Shown one piece after another: positions 32,014 through 42,132 of a stretch of DNA of 64,000 bases; the stretch's first letter is position 1, and every line of letters begins with the position of its first letter. A program made the position numbers and the translations under genes. The stretch lies in assembly GCA_030374765.1 (NCBI GenBank), contig JARGXX010000019.1:1-64000 (forward strand). The letters are read 5' to 3'. The notes under the pieces were generated by a model. That model saw only the letters and a list, made by a program, of their open reading frames with translations, was not told where the DNA came from and did no database searches. Source of the stretch: Agarophyton chilense. Its lineage: Eukaryota; Rhodophyta; Florideophyceae; Gracilariales; Gracilariaceae.

Positions 32014-33629
32014 TTGGCAGCACCAGAAAGTGTAGGGTGCAACAGGAACGGCAGGCGTACTGAGACCACGTTAGTAGAAAGTGATGAACAGCGCACGCTG
32101 CTCTGAAAAACCGTTAAGATACTAGGCTTGACATTATACTAGACTTTAGAAACCAAAAGTTGTTACACTAGTTTAATAGGTGCCTAACTTTACAATAGTG
32201 ACTGGGGTGGCTATGCTTGTTGAAGACTTATATCTCACCAACTACCTGATCTAAAGTGCCGTTCCTGGTCACGTTGCCACCAGAGGTGCAGTTGAAGTGC
32301 GCCTTCTTATCTACCTAATCCTGTCTATCTAATACTAAAGTAGTGGAAAGCTAATCTAATTCCTAACTAAACAACTATAGTACACAGCACATGCCAGCAA
32401 ACATCCAGTTCAAACACATAACACCATTACCTTTTTGGTGTAGCACACAATAATCCAATCTCAAGCCACTTTACGAAATCGACGAAGATAAATGGTTTAC
32501 AAAGATAATTTAATATCAAGGTGACGTTTGACCGTGAAATGACGAAATTTTTGGCGATTCAATCAGTAGGCGTTTTGGTGACCACGGCTTGAAAGTTGAT
32601 AAATTAGCCTTCAAGAATATTTTGAGTACACTGAAACCCACGTTACTAATGTTGAACTACAATTCAGATCCATAAAAAGAAAGATTGTCATTTTGTGGCA
32701 AACTACACGAGTTGTTAGTCATGTGAAGGTAAGGTTGGATGCTTTGGTTTTCTTGGAGGCCAAATGTGCTCGTTTTATGTACCGGAAATGTGTCTCTTGA
32801 TAAGGAAAAAACCATGTCGAGGCCCACCTACTCTTGGTCTAATTGTTTAGGTGTTTTCGGTAATGGGATTTCCTTGGATTTCGTCTAGCAAAATGGAGAC
32901 AAAAACGGCTACATATTGCAGCATAATTGTTCTCGTGATTTTGAAGAACTATTCAAATAAAAAAGTAAAACAACTTAAGTAGTTTAAAGTGTTTACCTTT
33001 TTCAAATGATTAGAATAACTTATGATTATGAACATAAATTTTTGTACAGAACGTAAATTGTTATTTATCGTCAAATAAAATTTTAGCAGCCACAAATAGC
33101 CTAAATGCATAACTTAGTGGTATAGTGCTTTAAAAACGAGTGTCAAGTGATTAAAAAGTACCAATTGTGCGCCTAACGGGCTGAAAGATTGTTTTTGATG
33201 TCAGCAGCTTATTTAATAAAATTGTCTACATTCTGCTCTCTAACGAGAATGAAATTCTACGAAATTCTAATCAAAACTTTTGCGATGGCATTTTCTTTTG
33301 AAAGTGTAAATTGAGCTTTTTGTGACGATTTATTTAGTCGGCATGCTTTGAACGTTGGTTTTTGATTGCATTTGTTGAAGAAGATGAGAAGGTTGAATTT
33401 GGTGAAGGGATGAGCTTCGCACTAATAATTAAAAAGTGTAGAAACAGCGAGGCGTGTGTTTGGAAAATTTCTAGGTTGCTTTCATTATGTTTCGTAGAGA
33501 GCATGGGGGTTCCCTGCTCCACGGTTTCTGCCGCGAAATGCACTCGATCGTGCCCAATGGGAAGCTTTCACACCTTTGCTCGGACAGCACCATTTTGTAC
33601 CCTGAAAACCTGCTGAATCAATTTTTTTT
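32014..33629. other. AT-rich region without genes
   Basis: No frame of useful length and no RNA gene recognised. It marks the boundary between the accessory block and the gene-dense right half. Confidence 0.5.
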
Positions 33630-33699
33630 GACACCTTTATTGACACCTTTATTAACACCTTTGTGCAGACCTCTATTGACACCTTTATTGACACCTTGA
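33630..33699 (+). repeat. short tandem repeat GACACCTTTATT (five to six units)
   Basis: Units of about 12 bp, some altered to AACACCTTTGTG or GACCTCTATT. Located about 350 bases upstream of the POLD3-like start. Confidence 0.8.
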
Positions 33700-34051
33700 T
33701 GACCAGTGCGGCCGACCAGGCAGGTGCATTGAAGCAAAATCTGATCACTAGTTTATTTGCCCATCCTCGGTGGGGATGCTCTGAGTGAGTTTTACGGCGG
33801 TGTGCCTAAATCAATTTCATCCAAAAGAGCCATTTCGAGTAGTTGATATAGATTGTAACACAATTGATTTCCCGCTAAAATCGCAACTACGCAAACCCAG
33901 GATTTGCTCGGCTTGGCATGCTAGCCAACATGCAAAAAGTAACGTCGTTCAGGCAGCGTGCCGCGAAGAAGAGCTGACTCGACTACCCTATTACTCGCAC
34001 AGGCGACGGCAGCATTTACCACGCCCGCAATTTGTGTATCTCAAGTCACCC

Positions 34052-35524
34052 ATGGAGCAAGCCACATTAGACGCTCTCATCTACGGAAAAGAGCAATGTG
34101 TCTCCTTTCGTCACGCCTCAGCACTGTTCTCTCTTCCCACACGCTCCGCACAAGAGTTGTTATTAGCGTACATACATTCACAACCAGCAGAAAAACTAAG
34201 TGCTCTCTGGATTGTTTCATGCCGTGATCAGAACACAAATGCTTTGAAATCTATGTTGACCACTTCACCAGCTCCGACAGATAAGAAACAGATTTGGGCT
34301 GTTGGTCCTGCTAGTGCGAGTGCTGCACCTTCATTACATGCAGCATGGATTGCACATGACACAAAACGGGAGAAAGATTTGGTTAAGCGACCCTCGCATG
34401 AACCGAATGAGCTGAGGGATGGACGTTTCAATGTTTTGAAATCTAGAACCAGTGTGTATGATGAGCGCATTGATCCCCGTCTTGTCACTAATTCCAACAT
34501 GTTGAACAGGAACGGTGCGGAAAAGAGGAATAATTCAAGTTCATTTCTTTCAATGGTCAAGTCCAAAACAAAGGGGAAGAAAAATAAGCAAGCCCCAATT
34601 TCGTTCAAGAAGAGTACCAATGGCTCTACCTCGAGTCTTTTCAGTTCGAAGCCGCTTGGTGCAGATTCTATTCGCAAGATTAAAGCTGAGAAACATGTCG
34701 ATACTGAAGAATTTAGTGGCGAGAAAAAGGTCACTTCTTCCACTGCAACGCCCTCTGTTCCAAATTCTTCAAAATCCACTGCTTCTAAAGCAGGGAACCA
34801 AGATATTCGGAAAAAGACGAAAAATGGGAAGAAGACGAGAAGGATTGTAGTACAGGCGGATAGTGATAGTGAAGACAAAGAATCTGATGAAGAGATGAGC
34901 GAGGAAAAGGAACAAATTATGATGATGGAAAGAGAGGCTTCGGAGGAGGAGCGCGCCGCTGAAGAACGGGCTGAGCTAGAAAGGGAATTGATGGAGCTTC
35001 AGGACAAGGTAGACGACGAGGCGGAATCTCCTTTGATGCAAGATATGGATTCCGAAATGAAAGACGTCGAAAATGCGCCTCCTGAAAACACGTCCTCTAC
35101 TAAAGAGCACTCGAAAGGCAGCCCGATTAAAGGAAAACGGTCGTACTGGGATACATTGAACCACACACCGCCGGTCGGTCGCCGAATTCGTAAGGAAGTA
35201 GAAGAGCTTGTTGAAGAAGATGGTTACTATGTGACAAGGAGAGTACTCAAGGTCTATGACGAGAATGGAAATGAAGTTGCTGATGAAGGAGAAAAGGATA
35301 CAAAGGATGAGGAAGAAAAGAAGAAAAATAAAAAAACTAGTGCTTCTCTGCGCCAGTTATTCACGCCTCTCGAAAGCAAAAAGGACCATCGTATGAGACA
35401 CGTTAGCGGCCATGGCAAAAACCCGAAGTCTTCCTCCTCAACCACAACAGCCGGAAAAAAGACTTCAATTACACGAAAAAGCAAAAGCATCAACTCTTAC
35501 TTTCAGAAGAAAGTATGGCAGTAA
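34052..35524 (+). CDS. POLD3: DNA polymerase delta subunit 3 (POLD3 / Cdc27 / Pol32-like)
   Basis: Accessory subunit that links polymerase delta to PCNA during replication. The N-terminal ~75 residues (YGKEQCVSFRHASALFSL...SAQELLLAYIHSQ...LSALWIVS) follow the winged-helix pattern of Cdc27/POLD3. The middle is long, charged and disordered (Lys/Ser-rich, then a Glu-rich helix). The C-terminus has KSINSYFQKKVWQ, a PCNA-interacting motif ending the protein, as in Pol32. At 490 residues it is close to the family size. The frame is open from 33785, but ATG 34052, in context CACCCATGG, directly precedes the conserved domain and is chosen. It is convergent with the TyrRS gene, about 100 bases apart. 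The repetitive acidic region makes alignment weak, so the call rests on both ends. Confidence 0.75.
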   Translation: MEQATLDALIYGKEQCVSFRHASALFSLPTRSAQELLLAYIHSQPAEKLSALWIVSCRDQNTNALKSMLTTSPAPTDKKQIWAVGPASASAAPSLHAAWIAHDTKREKDLVKRPSHEPNELRDGRFNVLKSRTSVYDERIDPRLVTNSNMLNRNGAEKRNNSSSFLSMVKSKTKGKKNKQAPISFKKSTNGSTSSLFSSKPLGADSIRKIKAEKHVDTEEFSGEKKVTSSTATPSVPNSSKSTASKAGNQDIRKKTKNGKKTRRIVVQADSDSEDKESDEEMSEEKEQIMMMEREASEEERAAEERAELERELMELQDKVDDEAESPLMQDMDSEMKDVENAPPENTSSTKEHSKGSPIKGKRSYWDTLNHTPPVGRRIRKEVEELVEEDGYYVTRRVLKVYDENGNEVADEGEKDTKDEEEKKKNKKTSASLRQLFTPLESKKDHRMRHVSGHGKNPKSSSSTTTAGKKTSITRKSKSINSYFQKKVWQ

Positions 35525-35626
35525 ACATGAATTCTTTGCGCTAGCTGTCCATATGTTTCGCAACCCAGCCCCTGGCTCTACGAATCCCGATCGCACAGCA
35601 ACGAAAACCAAAGTTTCTAGAGCTTG

Positions 35627-37042
35627 TCACTTTACACGAACCAAAAGCTTGTTTTTCTTGCCAGCAGCTAAGAGGGCGAGCTTGCCACCTACAAGGTCAT
35701 TGCTTTCAAGCACGGCACGTTCATCGGTAATCTTCTCGTTGTTCAGGTAGCCACCACCGTTTCTGATGAGACGCCTAGCCTCACCTTTAGACTTCTGCAA
35801 ACCTCCTTTCACCATCAGGTCGACGACGCCAATCCCGACAATTTCTTCCGCTCCAAAGCTAGCGCTCGGCATGTCGGATGCAATTGCTTCTAGCGCTTCT
35901 ACACTTAGAACAGCACTACTCCCTGGGGCAGCGGCTGCTGTGGCTGCTAAAGCAGACTTGACTCCTTCGTCCCCGTGAACTATTCGAGTAACCTCTTCAG
36001 CCAGTCGTTTTTGTGCAGTGTTCGGAACATAATGGGGAAACTTCATCTGCTGTTCAATGTTTTCAATCTCCTCCAGTGCCAAGAACGTTAACCGCTTCAA
36101 AAGGGTGATGACATCCTCATCCGTAGTGCGGATCAAAAATTGGTAGAACTGATATGGAGATAGTTTCTCCTTCGAAAGCCACACAGCCCCATTTTCACTC
36201 TTTCCAAATTTCTTACCATCAGCAGTGGTAAGCAGCGGAAATGTGATTCCATGCAAGATCTTAGATCGAATCTTTCTAGCGAGTTCGGTTCCAGCAGTAA
36301 TATTCCCCCACTGATCTGAACCTCCAAGTTGCATAACACAGTTAAGACTATCGCTCAAATGCACGAAGTCAAATGCCTGCAACAGCTGATACGTAAACTC
36401 AGTGAAACTTATACCGTCATCACTTGCAAGTCTGGTCTTGACCGAATCTTTCGCAATCATGGTGTTGACGCGCGCATATTTTCCAACGTCACGTAGAAAG
36501 TGCAAAAATGAAATCTGTCCCAACCAGTCGTAGTTATTCGCAATGACAAACGGCTGGTTGGCCATACCAGCCTGCTGAAGGTGTCTCTCCGACCGTTGTA
36601 AAATCTGGTTCAAATTGGCTTCGATACCGTTCAGGTTGCGTCGTATGGTCTCATCGTCCAAAACAGGCCGTTCAACACTCTTTCCACTTGGGTCGCCAAC
36701 TCTGGCCGTGGCGCCTCCAAGGAGAGCAACAACTCGATGGCCGCATCTCTGAAACCAAGCCAGTGTCAAAATGGCCAACAGATTCCCCAAATGCAGAGAA
36801 TCGGCTGTGGGGTCGAACCCAGTATACACGGTGATAGGCTTCTCACACAGCGTTTTCACAACATAAGACTCCGCGGTGCAGGCGTCCAACAGTCCTCTTT
36901 TCTGCAGTACATCAATCACATTCGGCATAACAACGGGCCGCTTCGGCGGCAGTCGCGCACACGCGGCGAATCTTGCACGCGGGGCAGATGAGCGAGCCGT
37001 GAACAGCTGCGCGCATCGAGCAAAGGCAACAGGGCGACGCAT
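35627..37042 (-). CDS. tyrosyl-tRNA synthetase, bacterial type, organelle-targeted
   Basis: Attaches tyrosine to tRNA-Tyr in mitochondria and/or plastids. Class I signatures are HLGN at 84-87 (HIGH) and KFGKS at 278-282 (KMSKS). YTGFDPTADSLH, VGDPSGK and QLGGSDQWGNI are typical of bacterial TyrRS, not the eukaryotic cytosolic enzyme. The C-terminal ~60 residues (VDLMVKGGLQKSKGEARRLIRNGG) form an S4 RNA-binding domain. The first ~38 residues are rich in Arg, Ala and Ser with no acids, like a transit peptide, before MPNVIDVLQKRG where bacterial proteins begin. ATG 37042 is chosen; the frame is open further upstream but starts there would not extend homology. It is divergent from the ZnT5-like gene. 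Confidence 0.95.
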   Translation of the reverse strand: MRRPVAFARCAQLFTARSSAPRARFAACARLPPKRPVVMPNVIDVLQKRGLLDACTAESYVVKTLCEKPITVYTGFDPTADSLHLGNLLAILTLAWFQRCGHRVVALLGGATARVGDPSGKSVERPVLDDETIRRNLNGIEANLNQILQRSERHLQQAGMANQPFVIANNYDWLGQISFLHFLRDVGKYARVNTMIAKDSVKTRLASDDGISFTEFTYQLLQAFDFVHLSDSLNCVMQLGGSDQWGNITAGTELARKIRSKILHGITFPLLTTADGKKFGKSENGAVWLSKEKLSPYQFYQFLIRTTDEDVITLLKRLTFLALEEIENIEQQMKFPHYVPNTAQKRLAEEVTRIVHGDEGVKSALAATAAAAPGSSAVLSVEALEAIASDMPSASFGAEEIVGIGVVDLMVKGGLQKSKGEARRLIRNGGGYLNNEKITDERAVLESNDLVGGKLALLAAGKKNKLLVRVK

Positions 37043-37384
37043 GGTGTCGAACTGGCGACTCCTGGTCGTTACCAACGCACCGCGACACGACGTAGCACGA
37101 TCTCGACGATTGCAATGCCAAGCGGCACGTTCATCATTGAATTGGTGAGCTATAGCAGATGGGCGCTGTGCTACGTGCACCACGTGACAAGCTGGCGGCG
37201 CTTACACCTCAATGGCACGCGTTTCCAGCACGCGGAGGCCGGCCGAACGGCTGCTGTCGACGTTGACAAACACCGCCAAAAAGAACAAGTGTGCCCTGCG
37301 CCAGTTGCCGGGACTGGGCTCTGTCGGCTGATCAGCCCGCGTCCAAGCTGCCCGAATACGCCCCCGCGCCATCTTGCCCTCATC
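37043..37384. promoter_or_regulatory. shared upstream region of the divergent TyrRS and ZnT5-like genes
   Basis: 342 bases between two divergent starts. No TATA box is obvious. Function is inferred from position. Confidence 0.4.
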
Positions 37385-38686
37385 ATGCCGAACAACCTGG
37401 TTCTCCCAGGTGCCATGTCGTCAAAGTCTAAGTCATCATCTCGTGCTTCTTCCAAAACTGCTTCTCGTGTTCGAGTACCCACTCTCCCATATGTTCCGGC
37501 GTTGGCACTTTTCACGGTTGGAAAAGCGTGTCGGGTATTCGCTGCCTTTGTGTCGTTTTCTTTTCTGCAAAGGGGTGTTTCACTGCTTGTTTATTTGTCC
37601 TGTGTGACGCTAGGAGCTAGCATATGCTTGTTGGCGTTACAGAGACCTTGGAATGGAAAGCGAATCGGTGCGAAGCGGACAAGAAGAACACTTCTGGCAG
37701 GTCTAATTTCGGCGATTACGCTGGCCACATGGTCAGCGGGGCTAAGAGCTGCAGGGCCGTTAAGAGCGCTGCTGGTAGATGGTGCAGAACTTCCACTTGT
37801 GTACGTCTTCGCATTGGTGCGACGCCGCGAATTGCCAGAGAGACGGAAGACAAGGGGGGCTATATTAATGTTGATAGCATATGTTTTGCTCATGTGGGAT
37901 GCATCTGGGCATGTACCCAATGTACAGGAACTAGAACAATCGGCACTTGGTCAGCGCGCAGAACATACCTTAGACCGTTTTGCACATCTCACGCATCTGA
38001 AAGACGGTGCGACATCAGGAGGAGACGACGCACAAGCGGGTGAAACCATAAACGGCGCGCGACGGCGATTGCAACGGATTGTAAAGCGCTTCAATGTGGA
38101 TCAAGACGGGAGAAAAGCAAGTGATTGGAGACGTTCACCGACTACGTGGCGTTGTGAATTGGGAGTGCTGCTCGTGTTGGCTGCGTCAATTATGATGCAG
38201 TCGTCCCGCGCGTTTACGCGAAGATTAGCGACTGAGTTAGGTGGGGCCAAGAGATACTTCGCGCTTGGAACAAGTGCTGCAAGTGCTTGGCTAGCACTTG
38301 CGGCATTACTGCTCTCAGCAGTATGGCGCGATGGTATTGGAGGAGCAGACAGTATTGGCGAAACGATTCGATGGACCGGCGTGGGTGTGCTATGGTTAGT
38401 TGTACCGTACTACGTACGCGCGATTGTGAGCACGGCGATCTCTGCGCGAGTAGTTTTGCAAGGCGGCGTGGTGTTGCCATTCGTGATGGCAGTTTGTGGA
38501 TGCGCATTCGTTGGAGCCACCAAGTGCGCCGGCGGCGCGAGTTGGTTGCTTGTAGCAGCGTTTCTGTTGAATGCGTGCGGGGTATCACTGATGATGGCCG
38601 GGGGAGCGCGACGCGCTATCTCAGAATTGCCTCTGGACGGGGCGGGTGGAGGCAGCTCTAATGGTGGTGAGAGTGAGACGCGCTAG
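37385..38686 (+). CDS. polytopic membrane protein resembling the N-terminal half of zinc transporter ZnT5/Msc2
   Basis: 433 residues with about eight to ten hydrophobic helices. Two regions follow the N-terminal membrane half of ZnT5 (SLC30A5) and Msc2: AGPLRALLVDGAELPL with TRGAILMLIAYVLLMWD, and GVLLVLAASIMMQSSRAFTRRLATELGGAKRY. Known full-length members continue with a cation diffusion facilitator domain of about 350 residues holding the zinc-binding His/Asp. Here the protein stops after a Gly/Ser tail and no such domain follows before the next gene. It may be a stand-alone partner subunit, a solute carrier of the EamA-like superfamily, or a truncated gene. A charged loop (about 190-265) splits the helices. 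The start is ATG 37385; a second, MSSKSKSS, lies ten codons on. Confidence 0.5.
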   Translation: MPNNLVLPGAMSSKSKSSSRASSKTASRVRVPTLPYVPALALFTVGKACRVFAAFVSFSFLQRGVSLLVYLSCVTLGASICLLALQRPWNGKRIGAKRTRRTLLAGLISAITLATWSAGLRAAGPLRALLVDGAELPLVYVFALVRRRELPERRKTRGAILMLIAYVLLMWDASGHVPNVQELEQSALGQRAEHTLDRFAHLTHLKDGATSGGDDAQAGETINGARRRLQRIVKRFNVDQDGRKASDWRRSPTTWRCELGVLLVLAASIMMQSSRAFTRRLATELGGAKRYFALGTSAASAWLALAALLLSAVWRDGIGGADSIGETIRWTGVGVLWLVVPYYVRAIVSTAISARVVLQGGVVLPFVMAVCGCAFVGATKCAGGASWLLVAAFLLNACGVSLMMAGGARRAISELPLDGAGGGSSNGGESETR

Positions 38687-39262
38687 GGCTGGAAGGGGGA
38701 AGAGAATGCCGCGAGGAAGAAAACGAGCGTAACTGCCCATGGTGGCGTGTGGTTGGGAAAACGAGGGCGAGCAACGCTGGCTTGACGGTTGCACAGCGCT
38801 GCCTGCACTTGCGCTTGGCGAACGCGTTGTGGAGCGTGGACACGCTGTGCACCGCCATTGGACGCGGCGCTACCGAAGCGTCCAGTGATGTGCGAGGTGG
38901 AACACGTGGACGCTCGTCTCGAGCTGAGCTTTCTCTCGAATCGCTTGGGCTTTTTTGTCGCTCGGCTTTTTTGGGCGTGCGCTTGCGTTTCGATTTGTGT
39001 TTTGTACGCTGCGCTGTGTACATATTCGAGTTCGTTGTGTGTGGCGTGGCCACTTGCTTCATGACTTGCGGGTGTGTTGTTGTTTGCTGTTGCTAACTTT
39101 TTTGTATACCGTTCGTTGTTCGTAGTACGCTTCTGCCTCGCGTACGTCCCCTTTCTCCTTCGCTGCCTCTCCCTGTGTGCCCCGCCCTCCCGTAGTGCCC
39201 AAGGAATATCCCTTTCTTTGGGCAACTGCGTACGCGTCCTTTGTACGCTCTGTGATTCGGCC
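38687..39262. other. spacer between the ZnT5-like gene and bZIP gene 1
   Basis: No supported gene. A frame on the - strand across this region (38683-39378) overlaps the start of the bZIP gene and has low-complexity, Arg/Ser-rich content. The bZIP frame is open from 39074 but the extra residues are hydrophobic and unlike a transcription factor. Confidence 0.5.
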
Positions 39263-40450
39263 ATGGACAGTGCACCGGCTGAAGATGCTTTCATGTCCTG
39301 GGATGATCTTCCGGCACTAGCACCCCTTGACCCACTCATGTCTACTGCCACCCCCGGGAGAGACCATGAATGGCCCATATCCTTATACGATCCTTCTTCT
39401 CTTCAGGACGTTCCGCATGTCAGTTTGGACGGTGAACTGGCACTGCCCCTCGAAAGTTCGATGAAAAGGGAGCCTCAGTTGCCATTGCCTACTTCCCCTA
39501 TTCAATCATCCCAAACAATCAGACAACATCCGCTCGCCAATGCTGTCCCGCAAGCCACCCTCAAAGTCACACCCCCATCTCAACAGCCGCCGCAGCAACC
39601 GTCGCAGCAACCGCCGCAGCGACCGTCGCCGCAGCCGTCGCAGCAGCAGCAGCAGCCGCAGCAACAGCAGCCGCCACGGCCGCTGCCTCAACCACCGACA
39701 GAGCCGCCTCAGAAGCCGCCGCAATCGGAAAAGTGTGTGGATCTATCTGGGCGTCCTGTTGGCGGAGGAGCCCAAACTATATTTCGCGCGATGCATGCTA
39801 TGGACGCAAGGACGACATCTTCTCATAGTAGAGGGAGCAAAAGTGTTTCTCCGATGCTCAGAACAGTTCCGCATCCGAATTTTCCACCCACTGCTCCTGG
39901 CGGCGAGGCAAATAGCCCACGATCTCACAGCGGAACTACGGTGGGCTTGGGCGTAGTACGGACTATTGAGAAGACCGAAGATTGTTTGAAGCAAACGGGC
40001 ACAAAGAAGCGGACAGTGTCGACGAAGGCATCATCACTATCACTGAAAGCTAAAAGAGAGCGAGAAGCTGCCATGTTTCCTAAGGAAGCATTAGCTGACT
40101 TAGGAGGAACTACTTCTGCGCAAGTTAGAAAGATGACTGAAGATCAGAGAAAGCTTGTTTTATACAAGCGCAAGTTGAGGAATCGGATATCGGCGAAAAA
40201 GTCTCGGGCGAACCGGCAAACTGCACTGGCGCAATTGCGGACTGAAGTTGATGAAATTCAAACTACTACTGTAGATATTCTTGAAACGACTTTGGCGGTA
40301 GCTCGTGAAAATGAACGACTTCGGAGATGCACGGCCGACCAAGATCGTCGTATTTCGATGTTGGAAGAGGAAAATGAAATGTTGAGGAGACGCAACGGCA
40401 AAGAAGAGCGTCATACTTCTTTGCCGATTGAACGCAAGCTTGGTGCTTGA
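39263..40450 (+). CDS. bZIP transcription factor (395 aa)
   Basis: DNA-binding dimeric transcription factor. The basic region KRKLRNRISAKKSRANRQ begins at residue 302 and has the N-x7-R spacing of bZIP proteins (N307, R315). A leucine-zipper helix follows to about residue 385, with heptad positions partly filled by Ile, Val and Met. The N-terminal part is acidic and hydrophobic (MDSAPAEDAFMSWDDLPAL), like an activation region. Residues about 108-153 (39584-39720) are almost only Gln and Pro, from CAG/CCG-type triplets that may vary in length. ATG 39263 is chosen. Its targets cannot be deduced. Confidence 0.9.
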   Translation: MDSAPAEDAFMSWDDLPALAPLDPLMSTATPGRDHEWPISLYDPSSLQDVPHVSLDGELALPLESSMKREPQLPLPTSPIQSSQTIRQHPLANAVPQATLKVTPPSQQPPQQPSQQPPQRPSPQPSQQQQQPQQQQPPRPLPQPPTEPPQKPPQSEKCVDLSGRPVGGGAQTIFRAMHAMDARTTSSHSRGSKSVSPMLRTVPHPNFPPTAPGGEANSPRSHSGTTVGLGVVRTIEKTEDCLKQTGTKKRTVSTKASSLSLKAKREREAAMFPKEALADLGGTTSAQVRKMTEDQRKLVLYKRKLRNRISAKKSRANRQTALAQLRTEVDEIQTTTVDILETTLAVARENERLRRCTADQDRRISMLEEENEMLRRRNGKEERHTSLPIERKLGA

Positions 40451-41625
40451 AACTTATAGATCGCACGGTATTTCTCCCGTGGAATTCACTTGGGCAAGCG
40501 TTTTGTGTATATAGTGCCCTCACGCGCGCCCACTCTCAATCGTTTTCTGTCTCTTTCTCGGCTATGGTATAGAACTTGTGTTGCCGGTCACTCTCATGTG
40601 TTGTAGATGGTTGTTTTCGTTTTGGTTGTACAACAGTTTGTATTTTGCTGTACCGATCTCTCTACTTGGACCGTGTTTCTGTTCTGACTTCCTGGCGACC
40701 AGTGGTTGCCATGCATTTGTTCGCCCACTCTTGTTTTCTCTCTTGCGGTCTTGTCACTTTTTGATACGCTTTCTATTCCATCTTCACATAATTATTTTTC
40801 TTTCGGAGTTCACCTGGGGTCTTGGCGTTCGCACTCTATGCGTTTCCTGGCTCCCCGTTGTCTCTGAGAGCAAAAGTCCAGACAGCAGTGACGAAAATGG
40901 TATGGATCTTTTTGATGTTGTCGCTCCGTTGACCTTTATTGTCTTTGGTTCGTGCTAGATTTATCCTGCTGTTGATTGTAACGTGTATTGGGTTTGACAA
41001 TCCTGTTGATCTTCGAACTGTGTTGTTCTTTGCGAACAAGTAATATCGCTTGTTACAGCGATATTGCCTCTGTTTGGCTTCTGTTTTGGAAGTCTTGAAA
41101 TGGTTGCAATCTCACTATTTCTCTCACATCGTGTTCCTGTACGTTGTCTGTACATCATTAAAACACTCTCTTCACTGACTCGCCTATTGTGTGCAAAAGT
41201 TGTGAGGAACGGCCTTAGTTTTAGTATGTTTTGGTTCACAAGGCGATCAACAGGTTTTCAGTATTCGTTTCATGGTGCTGTGATATTAACTAGAGCAGTG
41301 GACCCCTCGGGTACTCGACAGTAATAAGTATTCAAATCACTATATTTGATTCACAAACTCTCTCCCCACCACCCGTCAAAGTGGATAGGGTCCCCGCCCC
41401 ACTCAAGCAGGATTTAAAACACCGCATGCATGCTCCAGTGCGTGTGTCCAACTCACCTCGTTGAGGTTTCTGTACACCACGTATGAAAGTTCCGATTTAG
41501 CGACAACAGCATTGATCTACACACCATTGATCTACACACCATATCGAGCAAGGATTTATGGTCTCTTATGATGCTCTGCACCCTCTCGCATAATTTCCAT
41601 TGACCTGTGCGACCTTGTAAGCGAT
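40451..41625. other. T-rich spacer without genes
   Basis: No supported coding or RNA gene. A 15-bp phrase ATTGATCTACACACC occurs twice in tandem near 41511-41540. Confidence 0.5.
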
Positions 41626-42132
41626 TTAATTTGAGGGTGTAGAATGACTTGCGCCCAGAGTTTGGCCAACATTTGCATCACTCGGAGACCCTGTGGTGGT
41701 GTCCATCACACCGTTCGTACCATTTACCTCGGATTTTTCCTTGTTAGAACTATCTTCTTCATCCAACTTCTTCACAAGCGCAACAAACAAAATACGTTTT
41801 TTCTGGCGCAGTTCTTCCAATTCCTTAACTAGAGCACGTACCTGATCATTTCCTGGATCAGCTTCTTGTATACCAGCGAGAATATTTTCTGCATGTCGTT
41901 GAGCCTCTGTTCTTTCCACAGCACGAACCGCAGCTCGTGCTTTCAAAGCCTCTAGGCGCTCCTTTTCGAGCAATTTCCGTACTCCTCCCTGCAGTCGATG
42001 TATTCTTTCGGGAGACAGTCGCCCTAAAACGTATGAACGTGGTCGTAGAGCTTTTTTCGAAACTCTTGCCATTTGCTTGGGAAAATGAGTTCGATAAGTT
42101 TGGGTGCGAATAGAAGGTGAAACTTGTCGCAT
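41626..42132 (-). CDS. small coiled-coil protein of unknown function (168 aa)
   Basis: I do not recognise the family. From residue 21 (MARVSKKALRPRSYVLGRLS) the protein is mostly predicted helix: a Lys/Arg/Glu/Leu-rich stretch (about 45-75) and a second one (about 97-125, VRALVKELEELRQKKRILFVALVKKLDEE) with coiled-coil spacing. The last ~40 residues are Ser/Thr/Asn-rich and probably disordered. The pattern resembles small subunits of nuclear complexes, but no function is assigned. Start at ATG 42132 or, equally plausibly, 42072. Gene-free stretches on both sides support an independent gene. Confidence 0.6.
   Translation of the reverse strand: MRQVSPSIRTQTYRTHFPKQMARVSKKALRPRSYVLGRLSPERIHRLQGGVRKLLEKERLEALKARAAVRAVERTEAQRHAENILAGIQEADPGNDQVRALVKELEELRQKKRILFVALVKKLDEEDSSNKEKSEVNGTNGVMDTTTGSPSDANVGQTLGASHSTPSN

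Noticed and set aside
38683..39378. 231-codon frame on the - strand
   Set aside because: Overlaps the start of the bZIP gene, low-complexity Arg/Ser content, no domain.
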